A stretch of DNA of 26,703 nucleotides from PALSA-505 sp035308365 (GCA_035308365.1 DATGGU010000103.1:1-26703); one strand, 5' to 3'; counted from the stretch's first letter, positions 8,744-15,983 are shown. The notes: generated by a model not told the origin, from the sequence alone. Translations and numbers: made by a program.

Positions 8744-8845
8744 GTTGCGTCCCTTCGTCCGCGGCTCGCGCCTCGCTCGCGGGGGGCCGCACCGTCCAGG
8801 CACACCAGCACGGCAACCCCACGGGAAGCCACGACCCAGCAATCG

Positions 8846-8860
8846 GTTACTATTCGTAAC
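8846..8860. promoter_or_regulatory. Inverted repeat GTTAC-N5-GTAAC in divergent promoter region
   Basis: A perfect 5-5-5 inverted repeat in an A/T-richer patch, 103 nt before the exported protein and 195 nt before the oxidoreductase. It is shaped like an operator for a dimeric regulator. The rest of the 311-bp gap (8744-9054) shows no ORF with coding character. Confidence 0.4.
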
Positions 8861-8908
8861 AATGATCTCCCCGTTCGCCATGTCCGGCAATAGCCACACA
8901 GTAACTTT

Positions 8909-8922
8909 GTTCTCTCTAGAAC
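8909..8922. promoter_or_regulatory. Inverted repeat GTTCT-N4-AGAAC
   Basis: A second perfect inverted repeat in the same divergent gap, 132 nt before the oxidoreductase start. It may be a regulator site; no regulator could be named. Confidence 0.3.
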
Positions 8923-9054
8923 TCACACAGCGCAAAATGCATCCACCGGACGGTGATCGTTCACGTTCGGCCCGGCGCCAGCGGTCGCGCCCGGGACCTA
9001 CCCTGGTCGGCGAATGCCCCATCCAGCCCGGAGGACCGGCGAAAGGAGCCGCCC

Positions 9055-10596
9055 GTGCAACCGTCCCGCTATGACGCCGTCGTGGTCGGCGGCGGCCACA
9101 ACGGGCTGACCGCGGCCGCCTACCTCGCCCGGGCGGGCCGGTCGGTTCTCGTGCTCGAACGCCAGCCACACACCGGCGGTGCAACCGTCTCCACGGCTCC
9201 GTTCCCCGGGGTGGACGTGCGCCTGTCCAGGTATTCCTACCTGGTCAGTCTCTTCCCCTCCAGCATCGTCGCCGACCTGGGGCTGCCGATCGAACTGCGC
9301 TCCCGGCGGATCGCCTCCTACACTCCCGACGGCGACGGCGGGCTGCTGGTGGACAATACCGACCGGGCCAGGACGGCGGCGTCGTTCGCCGCGCTCACCG
9401 GCGGGCAGGCCGACTGGGCGGCCTGGGAGCGACTGCGGGACATGACCGGACGGCTGGCCGCCCGGATAGCCCCGACCATGACCGAGCCGCTGCTCAGCGC
9501 CCAGGAGATGAGCGAGGCCGCCGGGGACAGCGCCGCCTGGGACATGATCACCAAACGCCCGCTCGGCGAGACGCTGGAAGAGGAGTTCGGCTCCGATACC
9601 GTACGCGGCGTGATCCTGACCGACGCCGTGGTCGGCACGTTCGCCCGGGCCACCGAGGCCAGTCTGCTGCAGAACCGGTGCTTCCTCTACCACGTGATCG
9701 GGAACGGGACCGGGGCATGGAACGTCCCGGTGGGCGGCATGGGCCGGGTGGCTTCGGCGCTCGCCGGGGCCGCCCGGTCGGCCGGCGCACAGATCCGGAC
9801 CGGCGCCGAGGTGACGGCCATCGACCCTGATGGCTCGGTCACCGTACGGGAGGGCGACCGCGAGTACGAGGTAGGGGCCGGCCACATCCTGGCCAACGTC
9901 GCCCCGGTCACCCTGGACCGGCTGCTCGGCGCAGACGGCGCCGACGTCCCGGAGGGCTCCCAGCTCAAGATCAACATGGTGCTGAGCCGGCTGCCCCGGC
10001 TGCGCGACGGCTCGGTCGCCCCCGGGGACGCGTTCTGTGGCACGTTCCACGTCAACGAGGGCTACGCCGCGCTCGACGCCGCCTATGACCAGGCCGCCCG
10101 GGGCCAGGTTCCCACGCTGGCGCCGTGCGAAGCCTACTGTCACTCGCTCACCGACGACTCCATCCTCGGCCCCGAACTGCGCGCCTCCGGCGGGCAGACG
10201 CTGACCGTGTTCGGGCTGCACATGCCGGTCTCGCTGTTCCGCGCCGACCCGGCCGGGGCCAAGGAGGCGGCCTTCCGTTCCACCATGGAGTCGATCAACG
10301 CCGTGCTGGCCGAACCGATCGAGGACTGCCTGCTCCCAGATGCTGACGGCCGCCCATGCATCGAGGTCAAGACCCCGGCCGACCTGGAGGCCGAGGCGTA
10401 CCTGCCCGGCGGCCACATCTTCCACGGCGACCTGTCCTGGCCGTTCGCCGAGAACCCGGACGAGGTCGGCCGCTGGGGCGTGGAAACCGAGCACCCCCGC
10501 GTGCTGATCTGCGGCGCCGGCGCCCGCCGGGGCGGCGGCGTGAGCGGCATCGGCGGCCACAACGCCGCCATGTCGATTCTCCGCGCCCGGCGTTAG
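9055..10596 (+). CDS. FAD-dependent oxidoreductase, PYROXD2 / phytoene-dehydrogenase-like
   Basis: A 513-aa flavoprotein. The N-terminus YDAVVVGGGHNGLTAAAYLA, ending a few residues later in LVLER, is an FAD-binding Rossmann fold (GxGxxG plus the ribose-binding Glu). The segment GGMGRVASALAGAARSAGAQI and the C-terminal ICGAGARRGGGVSGIGG are typical of the PYROXD2 branch of phytoene-desaturase-like enzymes. The substrate is unknown, and no carotenoid genes are nearby. The start is GTG 9055 with AAAGGAG 6 nt upstream; the open frame extends to 8953 without homology. Its stop overlaps the cimA stop on the other strand (TTAG, 10593-10596), so the two genes converge with no spacer and may interfere transcriptionally. 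Confidence 0.88.
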   Translation: MQPSRYDAVVVGGGHNGLTAAAYLARAGRSVLVLERQPHTGGATVSTAPFPGVDVRLSRYSYLVSLFPSSIVADLGLPIELRSRRIASYTPDGDGGLLVDNTDRARTAASFAALTGGQADWAAWERLRDMTGRLAARIAPTMTEPLLSAQEMSEAAGDSAAWDMITKRPLGETLEEEFGSDTVRGVILTDAVVGTFARATEASLLQNRCFLYHVIGNGTGAWNVPVGGMGRVASALAGAARSAGAQIRTGAEVTAIDPDGSVTVREGDREYEVGAGHILANVAPVTLDRLLGADGADVPEGSQLKINMVLSRLPRLRDGSVAPGDAFCGTFHVNEGYAALDAAYDQAARGQVPTLAPCEAYCHSLTDDSILGPELRASGGQTLTVFGLHMPVSLFRADPAGAKEAAFRSTMESINAVLAEPIEDCLLPDADGRPCIEVKTPADLEAEAYLPGGHIFHGDLSWPFAENPDEVGRWGVETEHPRVLICGAGARRGGGVSGIGGHNAAMSILRARR

Positions 10597-12191
10597 AAGC
10601 CTTCGGTGGGTTCGCGGCCGGCCCGCAGCAGGCAGTAGGTGACGGCTTCGGAGAGGGCCTGCCAGGAGGCGGCGATGATGTTCTCGTGCACGCCGACCGT
10701 GCTCCAGTCGGCGTCGGTACCGTCGCCCGAGGTGATCAGGACGCGGGTGACCGCGCCGGTGCCGTGCGAGCCTTCCAGGATGCGGACCTTGTAGTCGACC
10801 AGCTCCAGGCTGGCCAGCTCGGGATAGATCTGGCCGAGGGCCAGCCGCAGCGCCGTGTCCAGCGCGTTCACCGGGCCGTTGCCCTCGCCCGTAGCCACGA
10901 TCCGCTCGCCCTTGGCGGTCAGCTTGACGGTCGCCTCGCTGACCACCTCGCCACCGGGGCGCTGCTCCACGATGACCCGCCACGACTCGACGGCGAAGTG
11001 CCGGTGCTCGCCGCCGGCCAGTTCGTCGCGCAACAGCAGCTCGAACGAGGCGTCGGCGGCCTCGAATGTGTACCCGCGCGCCTCCAGCTCCTTGACCCGG
11101 TCCACCACCCGTCCGGCCGCCGCCCGGTCGCCGGACAGGTCGTAGCCGAGCTGGGCGCCCTTGACCTCCACCGATGCCCGGCCTGCCATGTCGGAGACGA
11201 GCATCCGCATATCGTTGCCGACCAGCGCCGGATCGATGTGCTGGTACAGCATGGGATCGACCTTGACCGCCGAGGCGTGCAGGCCTGCCTTGTGCGCGAA
11301 CGCGGAGTACCCGACGTAGGGCTGGTGCGAGCTCGGCGCCACGTTGGTGACCTCACTGATCGCGTGCGCGATGCGGCTCATCTCGGGCAGGCAGCCATCC
11401 GGCAGCACCGGCCGGCCCTTCTTGAGCTGCAGCCCGGCGACCACGCTGAACAGATTCGCGTTGCCGGCCCGTTCGCCGTACCCGTTGGCGGTGCCCTGCA
11501 CATGGGTCACCCCGGCGTCCACGGCCGCCAGGGTGTTGGCCACCCCGCACGCGGTGTCATCGTGGCAGTGGATGCCAAGCCGTGAGCCGGTCTGACCGAG
11601 AACTTCCGCGACCACGTCGGCGAGCTGGCCGGGCAGCATCCCGCCGTTGGTGTCGCACAGCGTTATCACGTCGGCGCCGGCCTCGGCGGCCGCGCGGACC
11701 ACCTCCAGGGCGTAACCGGGGTTGGCGGCGTATCCGTCGAAGAAGTGCTCGGCGTCGAGGAAGACCCGCTTCCCCTCCCGGCACAGGTGGGCGACCGTGT
11801 CGCTGACCATGGCAAGGTTCTCTTCCAGGGTCGTGCGCAGGGCCAGCCGGACGTGCCGGTCATGACTCTTGGCGACAAGGGTCACGACCGGCGCGCCCGA
11901 CTCGCGCAGCGCGGCGACCAGAGGGTCATCGGCCGCCTTGACGCCGGGCCGGCGGGTCGCGCCGAACGCGGCGAGCTGCGCGTGCTTGAGCTCCAGCTCG
12001 GTGGTTGCGAGCCGGAAGAACTCGGTGTCCTTCGGGATGGCGCCGGGCCAGCCGCCCTCGATGAACCCGACGCCGAACTCGTCGAGCCTGGCCGCGATCG
12101 CCAGCTTGTCGGCGACGGTCAGGTTCAGGCCCTCCTGCTGTGCGCCATCACGCAGGGTGGTGTCGTAGACGTGGAACGAGTCGTCGGGCAT
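10593..12191 (-). CDS. cimA: (R)-citramalate synthase
   Basis: A 532-aa enzyme that condenses pyruvate and acetyl-CoA to (R)-citramalate, giving 2-oxobutyrate for isoleucine without threonine. The HMGL-like TIM barrel begins FHVYDTTLRDGAQQEGLNLT (Arg and Asp of the active site). GIHCHDDTACGVAN supplies the metal histidines and GTANGYGERAGNANL the family loop. A C-terminal LeuA-type allosteric dimer domain follows (from about residue 400). The length and the start motif match the CimA family rather than LeuA. The ATG at 12191 is chosen by homology; only a weak GGGA precedes it. The transcript carries its own leader peptide, attenuator and operator upstream, so it is not simply read through from ilvE. 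Confidence 0.95.
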   Translation of the reverse strand: MPDDSFHVYDTTLRDGAQQEGLNLTVADKLAIAARLDEFGVGFIEGGWPGAIPKDTEFFRLATTELELKHAQLAAFGATRRPGVKAADDPLVAALRESGAPVVTLVAKSHDRHVRLALRTTLEENLAMVSDTVAHLCREGKRVFLDAEHFFDGYAANPGYALEVVRAAAEAGADVITLCDTNGGMLPGQLADVVAEVLGQTGSRLGIHCHDDTACGVANTLAAVDAGVTHVQGTANGYGERAGNANLFSVVAGLQLKKGRPVLPDGCLPEMSRIAHAISEVTNVAPSSHQPYVGYSAFAHKAGLHASAVKVDPMLYQHIDPALVGNDMRMLVSDMAGRASVEVKGAQLGYDLSGDRAAAGRVVDRVKELEARGYTFEAADASFELLLRDELAGGEHRHFAVESWRVIVEQRPGGEVVSEATVKLTAKGERIVATGEGNGPVNALDTALRLALGQIYPELASLELVDYKVRILEGSHGTGAVTRVLITSGDGTDADWSTVGVHENIIAASWQALSEAVTYCLLRAGREPTEGF

Positions 12192-12233
12192 CGGATTCCC
12201 GTTTCTTTTCTGATTGAGATGACTTGTCTGCGG

Positions 12234-12268
12234 AAAACAAAAGACCCCTCGCTGCACGCGAGAGGTCT
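12234..12268 (-). terminator. cimA attenuator terminator
   Basis: On the minus strand AGACC-T-CTCGC, loop GTGCA, GCGAG-G-GGTCT forms a 10-bp stem with one mismatch, followed directly by TTTGTTTT (12234-12241). It ends 43 nt before the cimA start, inside the leader transcript, so it is a regulated terminator. The segment GCGACGCGC (12269-12277) abuts it and is the exact complement of 12565-12573 within the leader peptide codons; GCAGCCG (12284-12290) likewise pairs with 12551-12557. Confidence 0.88.
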
Positions 12269-12308
12269 GCGCGTCGCCGCCAACGGCTGCAAGTCCATAG
12301 CCCCCACC

Positions 12309-12505
12309 AGCACCGGAGGGTCCCGGGGCCCGCCCCGCCGGGCGAAGCCCGGCACCGGGGAGTCCGGGCGGGCCCCCGCCAGGCAAAGCCTGGCACCGGG
12401 GGGTCCGGGTGGGCCCCCCGCCGGGCGAAGCCTGGCACCGGGGAGTCCGGGCGGGCCCCCGCCGGGCGAAGCCCGGCACCGGGGGGTCCGGGGGGTCGCC
12501 CCCCC
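12309..12505. repeat. Array of ~41-bp palindromic GC-rich repeats inside the cimA leader
   Basis: Four direct units (about 12337-12377, 12378-12419, 12420-12460 and 12461-12505) are preceded by a partial copy from 12309. Each unit has a 7-bp palindrome with a 3-nt loop, followed by CACCGGGG and GTCCGGG tracts. The palindrome arms vary but stay paired: GCCGGGC/GCCCGGC in units 1 and 4, GCCAGGC/GCCTGGC in unit 2, and GCCGGGC/GCCTGGC (one G-U in RNA) in unit 3. The array fills the space between the cimA leader peptide and the attenuator terminator. Long ORFs across it are low-complexity artefacts. Confidence 0.92.
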
Positions 12506-12521
12506 GGGCTAGCACTACGGG

Positions 12522-12602
12522 CTACGGCGAAGTTGATCGAAGATCAACGAGCAGCCGCCGTCGCGCGACGCGCCTGCCGATAATGATCCGGCCGGACGTC
12601 AT
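12522..12602 (-). CDS. cimA leader peptide (26 aa, isoleucine attenuation)
   Basis: An ATG at 12602 opens a 26-codon frame ending in TAG. It begins MTSGRIIIGRRVARRRLL, so three consecutive Ile codons (ATC ATT ATC) are followed by Leu-Leu-Val. Ile is the end product of the CimA route, so ribosome stalling at these codons is the likely sensor. The codons just after the Ile run (12551-12573) contain two segments complementary to the bases abutting the downstream terminator. No ribosome-binding site is visible; the ATG lies 6 nt after a -10-like CACGCT, which suggests a leaderless or very short 5' end. No homology evidence was available, so the call rests on codon content and position. Confidence 0.75.
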   Translation of the reverse strand: MTSGRIIIGRRVARRRLLVDLRSTSP

Positions 12603-12608
12603 GGACTC

Positions 12609-12638
12609 AGCGTGGCACACGGTGCTCGGATCTGGCCA
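12609..12638 (-). promoter_or_regulatory. Probable cimA promoter
   Basis: TGGCCA (12633-12638) and CACGCT (12609-12614) are 18 bp apart on the minus strand. The hexamers are imperfect, but the spacing to the leader ATG (6 nt) mirrors the ilvB promoter. The operator palindrome lies 4 bp upstream of the -35. Confidence 0.45.
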
Positions 12639-12642
12639 CTTT

Positions 12643-12661
12643 GATCTCAGTATCTGAGATC
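12643..12661. promoter_or_regulatory. BCAA operator upstream of cimA
   Basis: GATCTCAGTATCTGAGATC is a perfect 19-bp palindrome. Its core TCTCA-N5-TGAGA is shared with the sites before ilvB (26624) and leuB (15849). An IclR-type BCAA regulator (NdgR/LtbR family) is a plausible ligand, by inference. Confidence 0.7.
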
Positions 12662-12876
12662 CAGCCAGTTGGGCCGACCGCGGGCAAGAGTGACATCGGG
12701 TAAGTCAGTATACGATTTCTCAACCTTATTAATTTCTTTGACGATGGCAGGAATCCGCTGGCAACCGAACCCGCCGCGCACAGCACGGACACGGCCCGGG
12801 CTCGTGGTGCTGCCGGCCGCCGCCGGTACGGCGAGACTCGGCTCCACGCCGGTGCCTGCCCGATCCGGCCGGTGCA
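12662..12876. other. Non-coding spacer with an A/T-rich block
   Basis: No coding signal was seen. Positions about 12700-12745 are conspicuously A/T-rich for this genome (for example CTTATTAATTTCTTTG) and include TATACT on the minus strand as a possible -10 without a convincing -35. The remainder is ordinary GC-rich DNA leading into the ilvE-derived repeat array. Confidence 0.4.
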
Positions 12877-13198
12877 GGCACGCAGAGCACGGCGCCAGCA
12901 CACCTTGCACGCCCAGCCATGCGGGCCGGGCAGGCGCGCAGAGCACGGCGTCAGCACACCTCGTACACCCAGCCATGCAGGCACGCAGAGCACGGCGCCA
13001 GCACACCTCGTACACCCAGCCATGCGGGCCATGCGGGCACGCAGAGCACGGCGCCAGCAGACCTCGTACACCCCAGCCGCGCGGGCCGGGCAGGCACGCA
13101 GAGCACGGCGCCAGCACACCACCCAGCCATGCGGGCCGGGCGGGCGCGCAGAGTACGGCGTCAGCAGACCTTGTGTACCCAGCCGTGCGGGTCGGGCA
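12877..13198. repeat. Six-copy tandem array derived from the ilvE 3' end
   Basis: Units of about 47-57 bp start at 12877, 12933, 12980, 13036, 13093 and 13143. The sixth unit is the true end of ilvE: on the minus strand it carries the codons for LPDPHGWVHKVC and the stop. The other five copies follow the stop and repeat the same sequence with point changes and small deletions; four read TGCTGG where ilvE has TGCTGA, and the copy at 12933 keeps TGA. The copies therefore look like successive duplications of the gene end into the ilvE-cimA gap. Confidence 0.9.
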
Positions 13199-14276
13199 GG
13201 CGGCCGTACTGGATGCCGAGCAGTTCCTCGCGCAGTTTGAGGGTGACCGGGCCCGGCTCGCCGTTGCCGATCGTCCACCCCCCTGACGTGCTCTTCACCC
13301 GGCCGATCGGGGTAACCGCGGCGGCGGTGCCACAGGCGAACGCCTCGGTGATCTCGCCCGACGCGGAGCCGGAACGCCACTGCTCCACCGAGATCCGTTC
13401 CTCCCCGGCCGCGATGCCCAGGTCGCCGGCCAGCGTGAGCATCGCGTCCCTGGTGATGCCGGGCAGGATCGTGCCGCCGAGCGGCGGCGTCACCAGCCGG
13501 GCCTGCGAGCCCGACCCGAGGACGAAGAAGATGTTCATGCCGCCCATCTCCTCGATCCAGCGGCGCTCGACCGCGTCCAGCCAGACGACCTGGTCACAGT
13601 CGTTCTCGACGGCCTGCACCTGGCCGATGAAGCCGCCGGCGTAGTTGCCGCCGCACTTGGTCGCGCCGGTCCCGCCGGGGGCGGCCCTGGTGTATTCCTC
13701 GGACAGCCAGACCGTCACCGGCTTGATCCCCTCGGGGAAGTATCCGCCGGCCGGGGAGGCGATGACGATGAACATGTACGCGCTGGACGGCTTGCTGATG
13801 CCGATTCCCGCCTGCGTCGCGATCATGAACGGGCGCAGGTACAGGCTCTCGTCGTCGGCGAACGGGACCCAGTCACGGTCCTGGGTGACCAGCAGTTCGA
13901 GGGCCTGGACGAAGGCATCTTCGGGAAACTCCGGCATCACCAGCCGCAGCGCCGACTGGTTGAACCGCGCGGCGTTGGCCCACGGCCGGAAGGTCGCCAC
14001 CGAGCCGTCGGCCTGCCGGTACGCCTTCAGGCCCTCGAAGAACTCCTGGGCGTAGTGGAAGACCGCGGTCGAGGGATCCAGGCTGAGCGGCCCGTAGGGG
14101 CCGAGCAGGGCGTCGTGCCAGCCGAGGTCGGCGGTCCACTTCACCGTGATCATGTGATCGGTGAATACCCTGCCAAAACCCGGCGCCGTTGCTATCCGCT
14201 CCCGCTCACTCGCCGGCAACGGTGACGGCGAGGGCTGGATCTCGAAATTGATCTCTGTGCGCGGGCTTGTGGCCAT
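13161..14276 (-). CDS. ilvE: Branched-chain amino acid aminotransferase
   Basis: A 371-aa fold-type IV PLP enzyme that transfers the amino group from glutamate to the 2-oxo acids of Leu, Ile and Val, the last step of each pathway. Recognised parts are FGRVFTDHM, FHYAQEFFEGLKAYR, LYLRPFMIAT, the PLP-lysine motif ATKCGGNYAGG, WIEEMGGMNIFFV and EAFACGTAAAVTPIG. The ATG at 14276 has AGGAAGGA upstream and gives the usual actinobacterial length; the open frame extends to 14375 without homology. It follows leuB by 114 nt on the same strand. The last 38 nt of the gene belong to a 56-bp unit that recurs five more times just downstream. Confidence 0.97.
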   Translation of the reverse strand: MATSPRTEINFEIQPSPSPLPASERERIATAPGFGRVFTDHMITVKWTADLGWHDALLGPYGPLSLDPSTAVFHYAQEFFEGLKAYRQADGSVATFRPWANAARFNQSALRLVMPEFPEDAFVQALELLVTQDRDWVPFADDESLYLRPFMIATQAGIGISKPSSAYMFIVIASPAGGYFPEGIKPVTVWLSEEYTRAAPGGTGATKCGGNYAGGFIGQVQAVENDCDQVVWLDAVERRWIEEMGGMNIFFVLGSGSQARLVTPPLGGTILPGITRDAMLTLAGDLGIAAGEERISVEQWRSGSASGEITEAFACGTAAAVTPIGRVKSTSGGWTIGNGEPGPVTLKLREELLGIQYGRLPDPHGWVHKVC

Positions 14277-14390
14277 GCCTGGTTCCTTCCTGTCGGTCCT
14301 CCTATCTTGCCGCGCGCCATGGCCCAGTATGGCCACAGCCCGGTCACGACTGCCCGATTGAGACGTGATTGGCAATATCGGACAACGCTA

Positions 14391-15443
14391 CTAGCTGGAT
14401 ACTCGCTCCGCGATGTCGTCGCCGGCCTCCCAGGTGGACCGCGCCACCCAGGCACCCTGGCGCTCCAGCAGATCCTCGGCGACCGCCTGCTCGATGCGCG
14501 CCGCCTCGGCGGTCAGGCCGAGGTGCTGGCACAGCAGCGCGGCGGACAGGATCGCCGCGGTCGGGTCGGCCTTGTGCCGGCCCGCGATGTCGGGCGCGCT
14601 GCCGTGTACCGGCTCGAACATGCTGGGTGCCGTCCGCTCCGGGTTGATGTTGCCGCTGGCGGCGAGGCCGATGCCGCCGGCCACCGCCGCGCCCAGGTCG
14701 GTCAGGATGTCGCCGAAAAGGTTGTCGGTGACGATGACGTCATAGCGCCCCGGATCCGTGACGAAGAACATCGACGCCGCGTCCACGTGGCTGTAGTCGA
14801 CCGTGACCTCGCCGAACCCGGCCGCCACCTGGTCGACGGTGCGCTGCCACAGGTCACCGGCGTAGGTGAGCACGTTGGTCTTGTGCACCAGGGTCAGCTT
14901 CCCGCGTGGCCGGGCCGCGGCCCGCTCGAACGCGTACCTGACCACCCGGGCGACCCCGAACGCGGTGTTGACGCTCTCCTGGGTGGCGATCTCGTGCGCC
15001 GTGCCGCGGCGCATGACGCCACCCGCGCCGGTGTAGGGGCCCTCGGTCCCCTCCCGGACGACCACCATGTCGACCGACTCGGGCCGCACGTCCGCGAGTG
15101 GCGTGGCGACGCCCGGGTACAGCCGCACCGGTCGCAGGTTGATGTACTGGTCGAGCTCGAACCGCAGCCTCAGCAGCAGCCCGCGCTCCAGCACGCCGCT
15201 CGGCACGCTCGGGTCACCGACCGCGCCGAGCAGGATGGCGTCCTGCCCGCGCAGCTCGTCGAGCACAGAGTCGGGCAGTGCCTCGCCGGTGGCGTGCCAG
15301 CGCTTCGCGCCGAGGTCGTAGCTGGTCTCCTCGATGGCGACCGTGGGTGTGGCCGCGCGCAGGACCTTGAGGGCCTCCGTCACGACTTCCGGGCCAATGC
15401 CATCGCCGCCGATCACGGCGAGCCTGATGCTGCGTTCAGCCAT
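14391..15443 (-). CDS. leuB: 3-isopropylmalate dehydrogenase
   Basis: A 350-aa NAD-dependent dehydrogenase that oxidises and decarboxylates 3-isopropylmalate to 2-oxoisocaproate in leucine synthesis. Signatures are IRLAVIGGDGIGPEV at the start, LRPVRLYPGV (substrate arginines), VVREGTEGPYTGAGG, VHKTNVLTYAGDLW, VTDNLFGDILTDLGAAVAGG and MFEPVHGSAPDIAGR (NAD adenine loop). The ATG at 15443 has AGGG 8 nt upstream. It lies 35 nt after a small ORF and 114 nt before ilvE on the same strand. The tartrate/homoisocitrate relatives are excluded mainly by context with ilvE and cimA. Confidence 0.95.
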   Translation of the reverse strand: MAERSIRLAVIGGDGIGPEVVTEALKVLRAATPTVAIEETSYDLGAKRWHATGEALPDSVLDELRGQDAILLGAVGDPSVPSGVLERGLLLRLRFELDQYINLRPVRLYPGVATPLADVRPESVDMVVVREGTEGPYTGAGGVMRRGTAHEIATQESVNTAFGVARVVRYAFERAAARPRGKLTLVHKTNVLTYAGDLWQRTVDQVAAGFGEVTVDYSHVDAASMFFVTDPGRYDVIVTDNLFGDILTDLGAAVAGGIGLAASGNINPERTAPSMFEPVHGSAPDIAGRHKADPTAAILSAALLCQHLGLTAEAARIEQAVAEDLLERQGAWVARSTWEAGDDIAERVSS

Positions 15444-15478
15444 GCCGGAACCCTACCGGGCGGGTGCCGTGTGTCTTC

Positions 15479-15676
15479 TCAATGGCCACGGCGCGGGCCG
15501 GCGTCGCCGCCGTTGTCCCGGCGGTCCAGCGCGATCTGGACGGCGTGCACCGGGGAGAAGGCCTTGCCGTTCACGGCCTTTCCGTTGCTTTCGCCGGAAC
15601 CGGTAGCGACCGTGGACTGATCGGTGTGCTCGTCAGCCGGGCTGGCAGGCTGATCCCACGAATACATGTTGTACAC
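15479..15676 (-). CDS. Small hypothetical protein upstream of leuB (65 aa)
   Basis: A GTG start at 15676 follows GGAG at 9-nt spacing; the stop lies 35 nt before leuB on the same strand, so the two are probably co-transcribed. The protein is polar, with no signal or membrane segment: an N-terminus MYNMYSWDQPASPADE, a Gly/Ser/Lys-rich middle and a C-terminal VHAVQIALDRRDNGG that may form a short helix. An internal ATG at codon 4 is an alternative start. No family was recognised. Confidence 0.55.
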   Translation of the reverse strand: MYNMYSWDQPASPADEHTDQSTVATGSGESNGKAVNGKAFSPVHAVQIALDRRDNGGDAGPRRGH

Positions 15677-15723
15677 GGCAGAAGTCTCCAGATGCGGGAT
15701 TTATTCACGGCCAGCACAGCTAC

Positions 15724-15765
15724 CCGTAGCGGGGTGCCGGCCTGCCTGATCAGGCCCCGCTACGG
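15724..15765 (-). promoter_or_regulatory. Stable hairpin in the leuB-unit leader
   Basis: CCGTAGCGGGG and CCCCGCTACGG form a perfect 11-bp stem around a 20-nt loop that contains a smaller CCTG/CAGG stem. On the minus transcript it begins inside the codons of a candidate leader peptide. There is no T-run after it, so translational rather than transcriptional control is more likely, if it is regulatory. Confidence 0.5.
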
Positions 15766-15794
15766 CTGCTAAGGATGAACACACAGCGCCGCAT
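15750..15794 (-). CDS. Candidate leuB-unit leader peptide (14 aa)
   Basis: ATG 15794 opens MRRCVFILSSRSGA, ending in TGA. It lies about 23 nt after the predicted transcription start and carries one Val, one Ile and one Leu codon together. Its last codons form the 5' arm of the 11-bp hairpin. The BCAA content is modest, so this may be chance. Confidence 0.35.
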   Translation of the reverse strand: MRRCVFILSSRSGA

Positions 15795-15823
15795 CTCGCC
15801 AGCAACGATACCGCAGGGTAACC

Positions 15824-15853
15824 ACCCTAGCCACCTGTCGGACAAATTGTCTC
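15824..15853 (-). promoter_or_regulatory. Probable leuB-unit promoter
   Basis: TAGGGT (15824-15829) is a good actinobacterial -10. GAGACA (15848-15853), 18 bp upstream, is a 4/6 -35 match and lies inside the operator palindrome. Confidence 0.5.
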
Positions 15854-15865
15854 AGAACGTGAGAC
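15849..15865. promoter_or_regulatory. BCAA operator upstream of the leuB unit
   Basis: GTCTCA-GAACG-TGAGAC is a perfect 6-5-6 inverted repeat, of the same design as the ilvB site. It overlaps the probable -35. The adjoining GACAA-A-TTGTC (15841-15851) is another small palindrome sharing its edge. The site lies in the divergent gap to the RCC1 gene. Confidence 0.7.
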
Positions 15866-15883
15866 GCTCTGCGGCGGTGCGGA

Positions 15884-15911
15884 ACCCAGGCAACCACAGT
15901 TTCACCTGGGT
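15884..15911. promoter_or_regulatory. Inverted repeat before the RCC1-repeat gene
   Basis: ACCCAGG and CCTGGGT are separated by 14 bp (21 bp centre to centre, about two helical turns), 73 nt upstream of the RCC1 gene. It may be an operator, but the arms are short. Confidence 0.3.
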
Positions 15912-15983
15912 GCGGCTGAACCGGCCGGCGTCAGCGAACGTGATCGCAGGTGACAGCGGGATCCATGGGTGAGGGGAGCAACC

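Noticed and set aside
8909..8922. LexA/SOS box
   Set aside because: The half-sites are in the opposite order (GTTC...GAAC) to the actinobacterial GAAC-N4-GTTC box.
12877..13198. CRISPR-like array
   Set aside because: Unit lengths vary (47-57 bp), there are no unique spacers, and the units match the ilvE 3' end.
12607..13380. Long repetitive ORFs on both strands across the ilvE-cimA gap
   Set aside because: They are low-complexity translations of the repeats and shift frame between units because the unit length is not a multiple of three.
15700..15800. T-box riboswitch before leuB
   Set aside because: No T-box sequence or specifier stem was seen; only a simple hairpin and a short ORF.
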